From Comamonadaceae bacterium (lineage in GTDB: Bacteria > Pseudomonadota > Gammaproteobacteria > Burkholderiales > Burkholderiaceae_C): a DNA stretch of 60,317 bases. The stretch is from NCBI GenBank assembly GCA_021298995.1, contig JAJTGB010000003.1:1-60317 (forward strand). The letters are read 5' to 3'. Below the pieces are notes generated by a model. That model saw nothing but the letters and a program-made list of their open reading frames with translations, was not told the DNA's origin and did not search any database. This document shows positions 1 through 10,809 of the stretch, piece by piece. A program made the translations under genes and the position numbers. The first letter of the stretch is position 1. Every line of letters begins with the position of its first letter.

Positions 1-23
1 TACAAGCTGAGTTTTTCACGCAT
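1..23 (-). CDS. Possible 5' end of ubiA (4-hydroxybenzoate polyprenyltransferase), cut by window edge
   Basis: On the minus strand an ATG at 23-21 opens a frame reading MREKLSL before the window ends. UbiA proteins of Comamonadaceae begin with a similar short stretch, and I recall ubiA lying beside oxyR and recG in this family. That is memory and synteny, not a motif. No clear ribosome binding site precedes the ATG. The 40 bases between this ATG and the oxyR stop show nothing else. Confidence 0.25.
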
Positions 24-63
24 GGCAGATGATGCTTTTAAATGAGAGCCGCTTGCGATGCAC

Positions 64-1029
64 TTAGGAAAGGCGCGTTACACCAGGCAGCTCGCACGCA
101 TAAATGGCATTGCGAAGCGCAGCAATGGCTTCATAGCGCGTGAAGCTTTTGCGCCAGACCAAGACCACTCGGCGTGTGGGCGGCAAACCGCCCGCTTCAT
201 CGATGATGGGCAAGTACGCAATGTCGGGGTCTTCGTGTTTTTTGCGCTTGGCTTCTTTGGCAAGGGCCTCGGCAGGCACCGACAAACGCGGCACCAAGGT
301 CACGCCCATGCCAGCGGCCACCATGTGCTTGATGGTCTCGAGCGAAGAGCCTTCGAAGCTTTTGCGAATGCCTTCTGCATTGCTAGAAAACCGCGCAAAC
401 TCTGGACACACTTCCAACACGTGGTCTCTAAAACAATGGCCATTGCCCAGCAGCAATATGGTCTCGTTTTTAAGTTGCTCGGCAGTGATTGATTTTTTCT
501 TGGCCAGCCCATGTTTGACCGGCAACGCCGCCATGAAAGGCTCATCGTATAAAGCAGCGGTGGCCAAGCCCATGTCTGGAAAAGGCTCTGCCAAGATGGC
601 GCAATCGATCTCACCGGCGCGCAACATTTCCATCAGTTTGACGGTGAAGTTTTCTTGCAGCATCAAAGGCATTTGCGGCGTCTTTTTCATGATCTGACGC
701 ATCAAATCGGGCAGCAAGTAAGGCCCAATGGTGTAGATCACGCCCAAACGCAGGGTGCCAGCCAAGGGGTCTTTGCCGCGCTTGGCAATTTCTTTGATTT
801 CTGCAGCTTGCTCCAACACCCCTTGTGCATGGCGAATGATTTCTTCACCCAATGGTGTGGTGCTGACCTCGTTGGCACTGCGCTCGAACAACTTCACATC
901 GAGTTCTTCTTCGAGTTTTTTGATGGCCACCGACAAGGTGGGTTGCGACACAAAGCACGCTTCGGCCGCTTTGCCAAAGTGCCGCTCGCGGGCCACCGCC
1001 ACAATGTATTTCAGCTCTGTCAGGGTCAT
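64..1029 (-). CDS. oxyR: OxyR-type LysR family peroxide sensor and regulator
   Basis: LysR-type transcription factor of 321 residues. The N-terminal winged helix-turn-helix (about residues 1-60) carries the usual AAEACFVSQPTLS recognition segment. The effector domain follows from about residue 90. The two redox cysteines are present in OxyR spacing: C199 in the GNGHCFRD motif and C208 in LEVCPE, the same numbers as in E. coli OxyR. Peroxide is known to join this pair in the family and switch the protein on. It lies 9 bases downstream of recG on the same strand, so the two are probably cotranscribed, an arrangement common in Burkholderiales. No catalase or peroxidase gene lies beside it in this window. 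Confidence 0.93.
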   Translation of the reverse strand: MTLTELKYIVAVARERHFGKAAEACFVSQPTLSVAIKKLEEELDVKLFERSANEVSTTPLGEEIIRHAQGVLEQAAEIKEIAKRGKDPLAGTLRLGVIYTIGPYLLPDLMRQIMKKTPQMPLMLQENFTVKLMEMLRAGEIDCAILAEPFPDMGLATAALYDEPFMAALPVKHGLAKKKSITAEQLKNETILLLGNGHCFRDHVLEVCPEFARFSSNAEGIRKSFEGSSLETIKHMVAAGMGVTLVPRLSVPAEALAKEAKRKKHEDPDIAYLPIIDEAGGLPPTRRVVLVWRKSFTRYEAIAALRNAIYACELPGVTRLS

Positions 1030-1038
1030 GCCAATTTC

Positions 1039-3120
1039 TCAAGCTTTCAAAAACTCTGATTTTCCACCCAACCAGCGAGCAATGTGTCGCTCGGCCATGT
1101 CGGGGTATTTTGCTAGCAGCAAGGGTGCTGTTTGCCTGGCCCAATCGAGCAAATGCTCGTCTGTGGCCAAATCGGCAAATCGCAACAGGGCGGCCCCCGA
1201 TTGTCGCGCACCCAGAAACTCGCCAGGGCCTCTGATTTCCAAATCGCGTCTGGCAATTTCAAAACCATCGTTGGTGTCCACCATGGCACGCAATCGCTCG
1301 CGTGCCGTTTCACTCAAGCGGCCACCGTCCGGGGTGCCGTAAAGCAAAACACAGGCCGATGCAGCGGCGCCGCGCCCCACGCGCCCACGCAACTGGTGCA
1401 ACTGACTCAGGCCAAAGCGCTCGGCGTGTTCGATCACCATCAAGGAGGCATTGGGCACATCAACGCCCACTTCAATCACGGTGGTGCTGACCAACACGCC
1501 CATGCTGCCTTGTGTGAACTGGGCCATGACCTCGCGTTTTTCAGTCACCGACATGCGGGAATGCAACAAGCCCACCGTCACGCCTGGCAACACGGCAGAC
1601 AACTCTTCGTGGGTGGCCGTGGCATTGGTTAAATCTAAGGCTTCACTTTCTTCAATCAGAGGACACACCCAATAAACCTGTCGCCCCTCGGCCAATTGGG
1701 CGCCAATGCGCCCGATGACTTGATCGCGCCGGCTGTCTGAAATCACTTTGGTCACCACAGGGGTGCGGCCGGGTGGCAGTTCGTCAATGACCGAGACATC
1801 CAAGTCGGCGTAGTAGCTCATGGCCAAGGTGCGCGGAATGGGCGTGGCCGTCATCATGAGCAAGTGCGGCTCCATGCCCGCATCTTGCATCTTGTCTCTG
1901 AGCGCCAAGCGCTGTGCCACGCCAAAGCGATGTTGCTCGTCAATGATGGCGAGCGCCAGATTTTTAAACTTCACCTGCTCTTGAATCACAGCATGCGTGC
2001 CCACCACCAAAGCGGCTTCGCCCGATTCAATCAAGGCCAGCATTTCAGTGCGTTCTTTTTTCTTCTGACTGCCAGTGAGCCAGGCCACGCGCACACCCAA
2101 AGGCGCCAGCCAACCCACCAACTTGGCAAAATGTTGTTGAGCCAAAATTTCGGTGGGCGCCATCAGGGCACACTGCCAGCCGCCATCAATGGCCAACATG
2201 GCCGCAAAAGCGGCCACCACGGTTTTGCCAGCGCCCACATCGCCTTGAAGCAGCCGGTGCATGGGCACAGGTCGTGCCAAATCTTGCGCAATTTCTTGGC
2301 CCACTCTGTGTTGTGCCGCTGTTAACTCAAAGGGCAAAACCTTTTTCAATTTGTCGTGCCATCCATCCGCTTTCAAATGAAGGGCGGGGGCTCGCAAGGT
2401 GTCGCGCTCTTGTTTGGCCATGCGCTGTGAAAGTTGCTGCGCCAGCAGTTCTTCGGCTTTCAGCCTTTGCCAAACAGGATGCGAGCGGTCTTCAAGGGCT
2501 GCAATAGAAACCTCTGGCGTGGGATGGTGCAAGTAGGTCAGGGCTTGGCGCAAACTGGGGGCCAATTTGCCGTTGGGCGTAGAAGGCCAGCTGATGGCTG
2601 CAGGCAATGACTCGCCCAAATCGGCGCGCGACAAGGCGCTGGCTATGGCGCGGCGCAAATAGGTTTGCGGCAAGCCCGCAGAGACCGGGTAAACCGGCGT
2701 GAGTACCGATGGCAATTCACCCGATGCGGCCTTGAACGAAGGGTGCATCATGGTGAAACCCATCATCCCGCCCTTGACTTCACCTCTGGCCCTGATCACC
2801 TGGCCAACCGCCATGGCCTTTTGCTGGGCCGGATAGAAGCTGAAGAAACGCAACACACAAGTGTCGGTGCCATCATCCACCCTGACCAAGAGCTGGCGAC
2901 GCGGGCGCAACTGCACCTCGGATGAAACCACGGTGGCTTCTATTTGAACGGTATCACCCTCTCTGGCATCGCGCAATTTGACGATGCGCGTTTCGTCCTC
3001 GTAACGCAAAGGGATGTGCAGCGCCAGATCGATGTCGCGCACCAAGCCCATCTTGCGCATGGCTTTTTGCGGCGCTGACAAGGGCTTTACAGAGGAATTT
3101 GAGGATGCGTTGGCTGGCAT
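1039..3120 (-). CDS. recG: ATP-dependent DNA helicase RecG
   Basis: RecG remodels stalled replication forks and Holliday junctions by branch migration. The 693-residue protein matches family length. An N-terminal wedge/OB domain (about residues 45-200) precedes two helicase domains. Walker A is GDVGAGKT at residues 293-300, the DEQH box is at 394-397, followed by the MMTATPIPRTLAM segment. Domain 2 carries STTVIEVGVDVPNA and the QLRGRVGRG motif. The ATG start follows a 43-base gap from the upstream HTH gene. It heads a probable two-gene unit with oxyR. Confidence 0.96.
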   Translation of the reverse strand: MPANASSNSSVKPLSAPQKAMRKMGLVRDIDLALHIPLRYEDETRIVKLRDAREGDTVQIEATVVSSEVQLRPRRQLLVRVDDGTDTCVLRFFSFYPAQQKAMAVGQVIRARGEVKGGMMGFTMMHPSFKAASGELPSVLTPVYPVSAGLPQTYLRRAIASALSRADLGESLPAAISWPSTPNGKLAPSLRQALTYLHHPTPEVSIAALEDRSHPVWQRLKAEELLAQQLSQRMAKQERDTLRAPALHLKADGWHDKLKKVLPFELTAAQHRVGQEIAQDLARPVPMHRLLQGDVGAGKTVVAAFAAMLAIDGGWQCALMAPTEILAQQHFAKLVGWLAPLGVRVAWLTGSQKKKERTEMLALIESGEAALVVGTHAVIQEQVKFKNLALAIIDEQHRFGVAQRLALRDKMQDAGMEPHLLMMTATPIPRTLAMSYYADLDVSVIDELPPGRTPVVTKVISDSRRDQVIGRIGAQLAEGRQVYWVCPLIEESEALDLTNATATHEELSAVLPGVTVGLLHSRMSVTEKREVMAQFTQGSMGVLVSTTVIEVGVDVPNASLMVIEHAERFGLSQLHQLRGRVGRGAAASACVLLYGTPDGGRLSETARERLRAMVDTNDGFEIARRDLEIRGPGEFLGARQSGAALLRFADLATDEHLLDWARQTAPLLLAKYPDMAERHIARWLGGKSEFLKA

Positions 3121-3163
3121 CCTGACATTGTGCCGTGGATGCAGGCCTTAGTTGGCCCAAGGC

Positions 3164-3580
3164 TTAGGACGCTTTTTCAACCACCTTGGCCAACACAAAT
3201 GCAGTCACCACATCTCGAATGGTCTTGCGCTCTGTCTGTGGGAGCGACAAGTAACGGTCGATCATTTCGCGATCGGCCAGTGCCATTTCAATGGGGCCTG
3301 CATTCATTTCATAAACATAAGTTTTGCCAGGTGCGCGACCAAAGCGAAGTTCGTCAGGGCTTACTTGCAACCACTCAGCCAATACACGCAATTTGTCTTG
3401 CGTGGGCATGACTTTGCCCAAAAGCCAGTTGCGGGCCGTGTGCGGGGTAATGCTGCGTCCGTGGTAGCGAAGGTTGAAGGCGTTGGCCACCAAGGTCGGT
3501 GAAGCACGCACGCCAGCACTTTCCAACGCGCTGCGCAACCGATCAGCGAATTGTTGGGATTCGGATACTACTTTTGGCAT
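3164..3580 (-). CDS. Small helix-turn-helix transcriptional regulator
   Basis: A 138-residue protein with an XRE-like DNA-binding region at about residues 10-75. The ITPHTARNWLLGKVMPTQDKL segment reads as the recognition helix region, followed by a LAEWLQVSPDELRFG stretch typical of lambda-repressor-like domains. The C-terminal 60 residues are helical and may dimerise. No cofactor domain is visible. It is transcribed away from queA, and a 10-bp perfect palindrome lies just upstream of its ATG, which suggests autoregulation. Related proteins occur in Comamonadaceae genomes and on prophages, but nothing else phage-like is nearby. The regulon is unknown. Confidence 0.8.
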   Translation of the reverse strand: MPKVVSESQQFADRLRSALESAGVRASPTLVANAFNLRYHGRSITPHTARNWLLGKVMPTQDKLRVLAEWLQVSPDELRFGRAPGKTYVYEMNAGPIEMALADREMIDRYLSLPQTERKTIRDVVTAFVLAKVVEKAS

Positions 3581-3586
3581 GAACGT

Positions 3587-3596
3587 ACAGTACTGT
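3587..3596. promoter_or_regulatory. Candidate operator palindrome upstream of the HTH regulator
   Basis: The perfect 10-bp palindrome ACAGTACTGT ends 6 bases before the start codon of the minus-strand HTH gene. Its position would block transcription or initiation, as expected for an autorepressor site. Function is inferred. Confidence 0.45.
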
Positions 3597-3638
3597 CTTG
3601 GGTTTGCGTGATGTTGAATAAAGATAGATAGTTTCTTA

Positions 3639-3662
3639 AATGCGCTTTACATAATGCGCTTT
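3639..3662. repeat. Pair of AATGCGCTTT direct repeats in the HTH/queA intergenic region
   Basis: Two identical 10-mers start at 3639 and 3653, 14 bases apart, in the AT-rich 180-bp region between the divergent HTH gene and queA. They could be a tandem regulator site or leftover duplication. Nothing else is evident in this gap. Confidence 0.5.
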
Positions 3663-3763
3663 GTTACAAAATTTAGAAACATTTATTTGGCAAAGCTTTG
3701 CGCTATGTCATGGGACAATCAGTTTCTTTCACTTGGAACGGGTCTGGTTCGGCCCTCAAGACC

Positions 3764-6104
<2,341 letters not shown>

Positions 6105-6125
6105 GCAGGGCCTGAGGCCGCATAC

Positions 6126-7376
6126 TCAAGCCACATCTTCGGGCGTGGTGAAGACCGTCAACACACCGGTGTAGCCATACAAGTGGTGATGGGCAATTTC
6201 GCCGCTGGCAAAAAAGCCCACCAAAGGCACATCGCCCAGGGCATGGCGTATCCACTGCAGCTCAGCACTGGGGCCACCAAAGTGCGGGCCACCTCGCCCA
6301 GAGCAACTGACGTACACAGCACCTGCAATGCGCCGCGCAAGGTGCGGCGCAGCTTCTGCTTCACTGGCGGCCAAGGCATTGGCTATTTCTAGGCTCAAAG
6401 TTTCGGGCTCTAGCTCTTCTCGAATCTCTGAACAAATGCGCCGAAGATCAGACTTGGCGGCTTGCAAACTCATCTGACAAAAAGCCAATTTTTGTCCCAC
6501 CGCCAAATGGTCGGCAATGGCCACACCTTTTCGCGCAGGGTCTAGGCCGATGATGTGCCGCACGCGCACATCGGCACCCAAGCTGCCCGTTCGGCCAACC
6601 CCTTGCTGACCTTCCGACGTGATGCCAACCAAGGTTGACCTGACCGCTTTGAGTGCCGTTTGGGGTTCTGAGAGTGACACTTTCAAATCGGCCATGAGCA
6701 CGTCCAGTGCGGGCAAACCATCGAGTTGGTAAACCACATGGCCTTCCGCTTCTGTGATCTGGCGCTCTTTGCCAATGGGTGCACAACCTTGCGTCACGCG
6801 CGACAAAATTTGAACCTCTGGCGCCCACGCGACGCCGCTTAAGCCACCCGAGAAAACGCCTTTCTGAGCAGGCTCTGAGTCGTGCCATGCAAACTGCACA
6901 GCCTGCTTGCGGCTGGCAGTGAGGCCGCCAAACAAATACCCCTTATGTGTTCGGCTTGCCATTTCTGCAATGAGTTCTGCCAGATCGGGGGTTTGTGGAT
7001 CGGCATGCACAAGCGCGCTGGCCGCTTGAAAGCTGGGTGGCAAGGGCTGTGCGCCCGAAAAAACACGGTACTGATTGGCAGGCAAATCACACAACATCAG
7101 GGCCATGCCCGGTTCGTCAAAATACTCTGCGTTGTTGGCGGCCACCCCCACACCCACTGTGCCGGCCCAATCTTTCACCATGGGCAATTCTTGCTGGAGG
7201 TGCGCCAGAATAGCTTCGGCGTCATTGGCGTAGAAGTCGGTGATGTACAGCAGACCTAAACGCGGGCTGGTCGCATGGCCGGGCAAGGTCATTTGGGCAC
7301 GCAACTGGGCAATCACCAAGCCTGCTGCCATGGGCCACTGCGGGTGCGTGGCATGTCCGAAGGGAAACAAATTCAT
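6126..7376 (-). CDS. FIST domain sensory protein
   Basis: A 416-residue soluble protein with the FIST_N and FIST_C arrangement. FIST domains are thought to bind small ligands, perhaps amino acids, in signalling proteins. The central HKGYLFGGLTASR and the C-terminal GGPHFGGPSAELQWIRHAL, VPLVGFFASGEIAHH and LYGYTGVLTVFT segments are the family's conserved blocks. There is no transmembrane segment or output domain, so it would act alone or with partners. Its ATG overlaps the phaM stop as ATGA at 7376-7373, which implies translational coupling to phaM. Function is known only at domain level. Confidence 0.85.
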   Translation of the reverse strand: MNLFPFGHATHPQWPMAAGLVIAQLRAQMTLPGHATSPRLGLLYITDFYANDAEAILAHLQQELPMVKDWAGTVGVGVAANNAEYFDEPGMALMLCDLPANQYRVFSGAQPLPPSFQAASALVHADPQTPDLAELIAEMASRTHKGYLFGGLTASRKQAVQFAWHDSEPAQKGVFSGGLSGVAWAPEVQILSRVTQGCAPIGKERQITEAEGHVVYQLDGLPALDVLMADLKVSLSEPQTALKAVRSTLVGITSEGQQGVGRTGSLGADVRVRHIIGLDPARKGVAIADHLAVGQKLAFCQMSLQAAKSDLRRICSEIREELEPETLSLEIANALAASEAEAAPHLARRIAGAVYVSCSGRGGPHFGGPSAELQWIRHALGDVPLVGFFASGEIAHHHLYGYTGVLTVFTTPEDVA

Positions 7377-7995
7377 GGAGCTGGTTTTTTGGCGCGCGGT
7401 GCACGCGGCTTGCTGACTTTGCCAGACGTCGTTGTTTTCTTTGCGCTTGTTTTTGTTGTTGTCTTAGCCGTTTTTTGGCCAGGCTGAGCGCCCTCTTTCA
7501 TGGCCTTGGCAGCCACATCTTTCACAGCCGCCGCCGCAATGTTTTGAAACTGTTGGGTGAGCGATCCCCACCACTGCATGGGGTCAACGGCAGGGCCTTT
7601 TGCGGCATCTTGTTGGGGCTCGGCTGCCTTGGCCTCTGGCTGAAGGTCTGGCTGGGGGTCTGGCTGGAAGTCTGGCATTTTGGCGGTGAAGGCTTTGGAG
7701 CCATGTTGACATTCATGCCTTGCAAGGTCGACAAGGTCATTTTTTGCACTTCCAAAGCCTGAATGGTGGCCTTGAGCGCATTGGTGTTTTGCTCCAGCCA
7801 AAACTGAACCGTTTTGAGTTCTTGAATGCGCTTGTCGAGTTCTTCAATGTTCAAGGTGGGCGCCACCCAACTGGCCATGTTGGGCATGCCCTGTGGCGAG
7901 CCTTTGGCGCCGGGGTTGGCGGCTTGTCCCAAGTTTTGCAAGAAGTCAAAACCAGGCACAAATTTTCCAAATCCGAAAGCTGAGGTGTCGCTCAT
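7373..7995 (-). pseudogene. phaM: phaM, polyhydroxyalkanoate granule-associated regulator, frameshifted
   Basis: PhaM links PHB granules to the nucleoid and activates PHB synthase. The N-terminal half starts at the ATG at 7995, behind an AGGAG site, and includes the conserved LNIEELDKRIQELKTVQFWLEQN helix. The rest continues in another frame: a Gln/Pro repeat, DPMQWWGSLTQQFQNIA, then a Lys/Ala/Thr-rich histone-like tail ending at 7373. The frames fit if one base is missing near 7695-7704, just before a slippage-prone run of 12-bp repeats (about 7643-7679). Unrepaired, the first frame would run out of frame to 7522 and lose the basic tail. The ATGA overlap with the FIST gene supports 7373 as the original stop. 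It could be a real mutation or a sequencing error. Confidence 0.8.
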
Positions 7996-8148
7996 GGGGG
8001 CTCCTAGGGGTGTGTGAGGCTCAAGCTTAACGCATACCGTGAACAAAGCCACCGCAAACACAGCGTGGCGTCAACTGCGCGACCCACCAAGACACGATCA
8101 AAAGTTAAGCTCTGGCTTTATCTCAATACCTCTACAGGAAGACCCAAC

Positions 8149-8799
8149 ATGCTCACACTCTGCGGCTTTGGTGCCAGCAACTATCACAACAAAGTCAAAT
8201 TGGTGCTGCTGGAAAAGGGCCTTGCCTTTGAAGAAGAATTGGTCTGGGTGGGGCAGACCGATCCAGACGCTAGCCCCTTGGGCAAAGTGCCCTATTTGAA
8301 AACTGCACAAGGCTTCCTGTGCGAGTCAGCGGTCATGGTGGAATACATTGAGCAGCAATACCCTGAGCATCCCCTGTTACCCAAGGACGCCTTCCAAGCT
8401 GCCAAGGTGCGTGAACTCGTCGTTTTTTTAGATTTGCACTTGGAGTTGGTGGCACGAAACCTCTACCCCGAGGCCTTCTTTGGCGGCAAGGTGAGTGATG
8501 CAGTCAAGGAAAAGGTGGGCGCTCAACTTGAGAAGAATGTGGCAGCATTTGCCAAGCTTGCGCAATTCAAACCCTTCATTGCAGGCACTGAAATGAGCAT
8601 CGCCGACTGCACCGCAGCCGTTCATTTGCCATTGATCACGGCTGTCAGTAAAACCATGTACGGCCGAGATTTTCTGGCCGACTTGCCCGTCAAGGACTAC
8701 ATGAAAATGTGGTCGGAGCGACCCAGCATGCAAAAAGTGCAAGCGGATCGCAGAGCCAACAATGAGCTCTTCTTGGCACGCATGAAAAGCAAGGCTTAA
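8149..8799 (+). CDS. Glutathione S-transferase
   Basis: A cytosolic GST of 216 residues. The N-terminal thioredoxin-like domain has the S-N-Y-H active-site region near residue 10, the cis-proline motif LGKVPYLKT, and the glutathione-binding [11 protein letters not shown] segment. The helical C-terminal domain has the [12 protein letters not shown] motif, where the buried aspartate caps a helix. The start at 8149 follows an AGGAAG site; the frame is open further upstream but without homology. It converges with and overlaps the enoyl-CoA hydratase by four bases. Beside the hydratase and the FAH-family hydrolase it may help in aromatic or thioester catabolism, but that is only context. Confidence 0.9.
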   Translation: MLTLCGFGASNYHNKVKLVLLEKGLAFEEELVWVGQTDPDASPLGKVPYLKTAQGFLCESAVMVEYIEQQYPEHPLLPKDAFQAAKVRELVVFLDLHLELVARNLYPEAFFGGKVSDAVKEKVGAQLEKNVAAFAKLAQFKPFIAGTEMSIADCTAAVHLPLITAVSKTMYGRDFLADLPVKDYMKMWSERPSMQKVQADRRANNELFLARMKSKA

Positions 8800-9614
8800 A
8801 AGTGGGGTGGGCGGCGCTCTCGGAGGCTGGCCAAACCCTCTTGCACATCAGGCCCTGAAAAGCCCATGAACTCCAGCGCCAAAGAAGCATCAAAGCTGGG
8901 GCCGGCTTGGCGCAGCCAATTGTTCAGCGCATACTTGGTCCAGCGAATGGCAGTTTGGCTGCCATTGGCCAAGCGATCGGCCACCTCATAGGCCTTAGGC
9001 AATAGCTGGTCTTCTTCAACCGCCAATGACACCAAGCCAATTCGCTCGGCTTCTTCGCCACTTACAGGCTCACACAACAACAAGTAGTACTTGGCTTTGG
9101 CCATGCCACAAAGCAGTGGCCAAATGATGGCCGCATGGTCGCCCGCTGCAACCCCCAAACGGGTGTGGCCATCCACAATTTTGGCGGTCTTGCTGGCAAT
9201 GGAAATGTCTGCCAACAATCCCGCCACCAACCCAGCGCCTACTGCCGGTCCGTGTATGGCACTCACGATGGGCTTGTCGCAGTTGATCACGTTGTAGACC
9301 AGGTCGCGGGCTTCTTTCCAGACCCTGCTGCGAATCTCAAAATCGCGCGCCATGTCTTCCACCAACGCCAAGTCGCCACCGCCCGAAAAGCCCAAGCCTT
9401 CACCCCGCAGCACCGCAGCGCGCACGCTGTCATCGCGCGACACATCGCGCCAAATTTCGGCCAACTCCCAATGACCTTCGTGACCCGCTGTGGGCAACTT
9501 GCCATTGCCACCAGGGCCGCCGGCTTTCATCTGAATGTCGAGCACCGTTTGATTGGCACCCCGACGCGTGATTTGCAGTGTTTGGTAGCGACTGTAGTCA
9601 ATGACTTGGCTCAT
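8796..9614 (-). CDS. Enoyl-CoA hydratase/isomerase family protein
   Basis: Crotonase-fold enzyme of 272 residues. The oxyanion-hole segments are visible: [12 protein letters not shown] and the [21 protein letters not shown] block. A glutamate at the usual first acid position is not obvious in the [10 protein letters not shown] segment, so the reaction may not be simple hydration. It is 21 bases downstream of an FAH-family gene on the same strand, so the two are probably cotranscribed in a small catabolic unit. The substrate is not evident from sequence. Confidence 0.85.
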   Translation of the reverse strand: MSQVIDYSRYQTLQITRRGANQTVLDIQMKAGGPGGNGKLPTAGHEGHWELAEIWRDVSRDDSVRAAVLRGEGLGFSGGGDLALVEDMARDFEIRSRVWKEARDLVYNVINCDKPIVSAIHGPAVGAGLVAGLLADISIASKTAKIVDGHTRLGVAAGDHAAIIWPLLCGMAKAKYYLLLCEPVSGEEAERIGLVSLAVEEDQLLPKAYEVADRLANGSQTAIRWTKYALNNWLRQAGPSFDASLALEFMGFSGPDVQEGLASLRERRPPHF

Positions 9615-9635
9615 GAAGGTCTCCAGAAAAAGGAA

Positions 9636-10649
9636 TCACGCTTTGTCGAAAGGCGCAATTTTCTGGTCAATGGCGCCAAACACACTTTGCCCATCTTTGC
9701 CCTTCATTTCAATGCGAATGCTGTCGCCGAATTTCATGAACTCGGTGCTGGGTTTGCCATCCAAAATGGTTTCAATAGCCCGCTTTTCCGCAATGCAGCT
9801 ATAACCTTTGGGCCACTCAGGCTTGCCATTGACGTCGACGCTTTTGTTGCTGACCGTGCCACTGCCCACAATGGAGCCCGCGCGCACGTTGCGCGTTTTG
9901 CCCATGTGCGCAATGAGTTGTCCGAAGTGGAAGGTCATTTCAGGACCCGCCTCACACATGCCCACCTTGCGGCCGTTCCAAGTTGACTGCATGGTCAGGT
10001 GCACACGGCCGTGATCCCAGGCATCGCCCAGTTCATCCACGGTGACCGCTACAGGGCTGAAAGCAGTTGCAGGTTTGCTTTGGAAAAAGCCAAAACCTTT
10101 GCCCAGTTCGTTGGCAATCAAGTTTCGCAAACTCACGTCGTTGGCAAGCATCACCAAACGGATACCGTCCAAGGCATTTTCGGGGGAGACCCCCATGGGC
10201 ACATCGCCAGTGATGACGGCAATTTCGGCCTCAAAGTCAATGCCAAAGGCTTCGTCGCGGCAAAGCACAGGGTCGCAAGGCCCCATGAAATCATCACTGC
10301 CGCCCTGGTACATGAGTGGGTCGGTGTAAAAACTGTGCGGCACTTCAGAGCTGCGCGCTGCGCGCACCAACTCCACATGGTTCAAATAGGCTGAGCCGTC
10401 TGCCCACTGGTAGGCTCTGGGCAAAGGGGCCATGCATTGTTGGGGATCGAAGGGAAAGGCATGACGGGCTTTGACACTGTTCAGTGTTTGGTAAAGGTCT
10501 TCGAGTTGGGGCGACAAAAAGTTCCAGTCGTCTAGCACCTGCTGCATGCGCAAGGCGATGCCAGTCGCATAATGTGCTGTGCTCAAGTCACGCGAGACCA
10601 CAATCAATTGACCGTCACGTGATCCGTCTTTGTAAGTCGCTAATTTCAT
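9636..10649 (-). CDS. Fumarylacetoacetate hydrolase family protein
   Basis: A 337-residue FAH-fold protein with an N-terminal extension and a catalytic domain from about residue 125. Metal-binding acidic residues lie in the FGIDFEAEIAVITGDVPMG segment, followed by DVSLRN, and then RAGSIVGSGTVSN, typical of FAH enzymes. The family includes fumarylacetoacetase, hydratases and oxaloacetate decarboxylases, so the reaction is open. It heads a two-gene unit with the crotonase. A 160-base spacer separates it from the divergent DUF3108 gene; I see no clear promoter or other feature there. Confidence 0.88.
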   Translation of the reverse strand: MKLATYKDGSRDGQLIVVSRDLSTAHYATGIALRMQQVLDDWNFLSPQLEDLYQTLNSVKARHAFPFDPQQCMAPLPRAYQWADGSAYLNHVELVRAARSSEVPHSFYTDPLMYQGGSDDFMGPCDPVLCRDEAFGIDFEAEIAVITGDVPMGVSPENALDGIRLVMLANDVSLRNLIANELGKGFGFFQSKPATAFSPVAVTVDELGDAWDHGRVHLTMQSTWNGRKVGMCEAGPEMTFHFGQLIAHMGKTRNVRAGSIVGSGTVSNKSVDVNGKPEWPKGYSCIAEKRAIETILDGKPSTEFMKFGDSIRIEMKGKDGQSVFGAIDQKIAPFDKA

Positions 10650-10809
10650 GGGGAAGCCTCAAAATAGAATCTCAATGATGTTTCAAGCTGGATGCAAAAG
10701 ATGCAAAGCGTGTCTTCAGTTTAACCAATCTCAATCACCCTCTATTTTCCGACACTCAAGATCGCTAGATAATTTTCAGATAACCCCTGCCCTCGCCTAA
10801 CGCTCTGAC

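Noticed and set aside
7640-7710. Programmed frameshifting as explanation of the split phaM
   Set aside because: I see no slippery heptamer with a following stem near the required shift; a one-base loss next to repeats is simpler.
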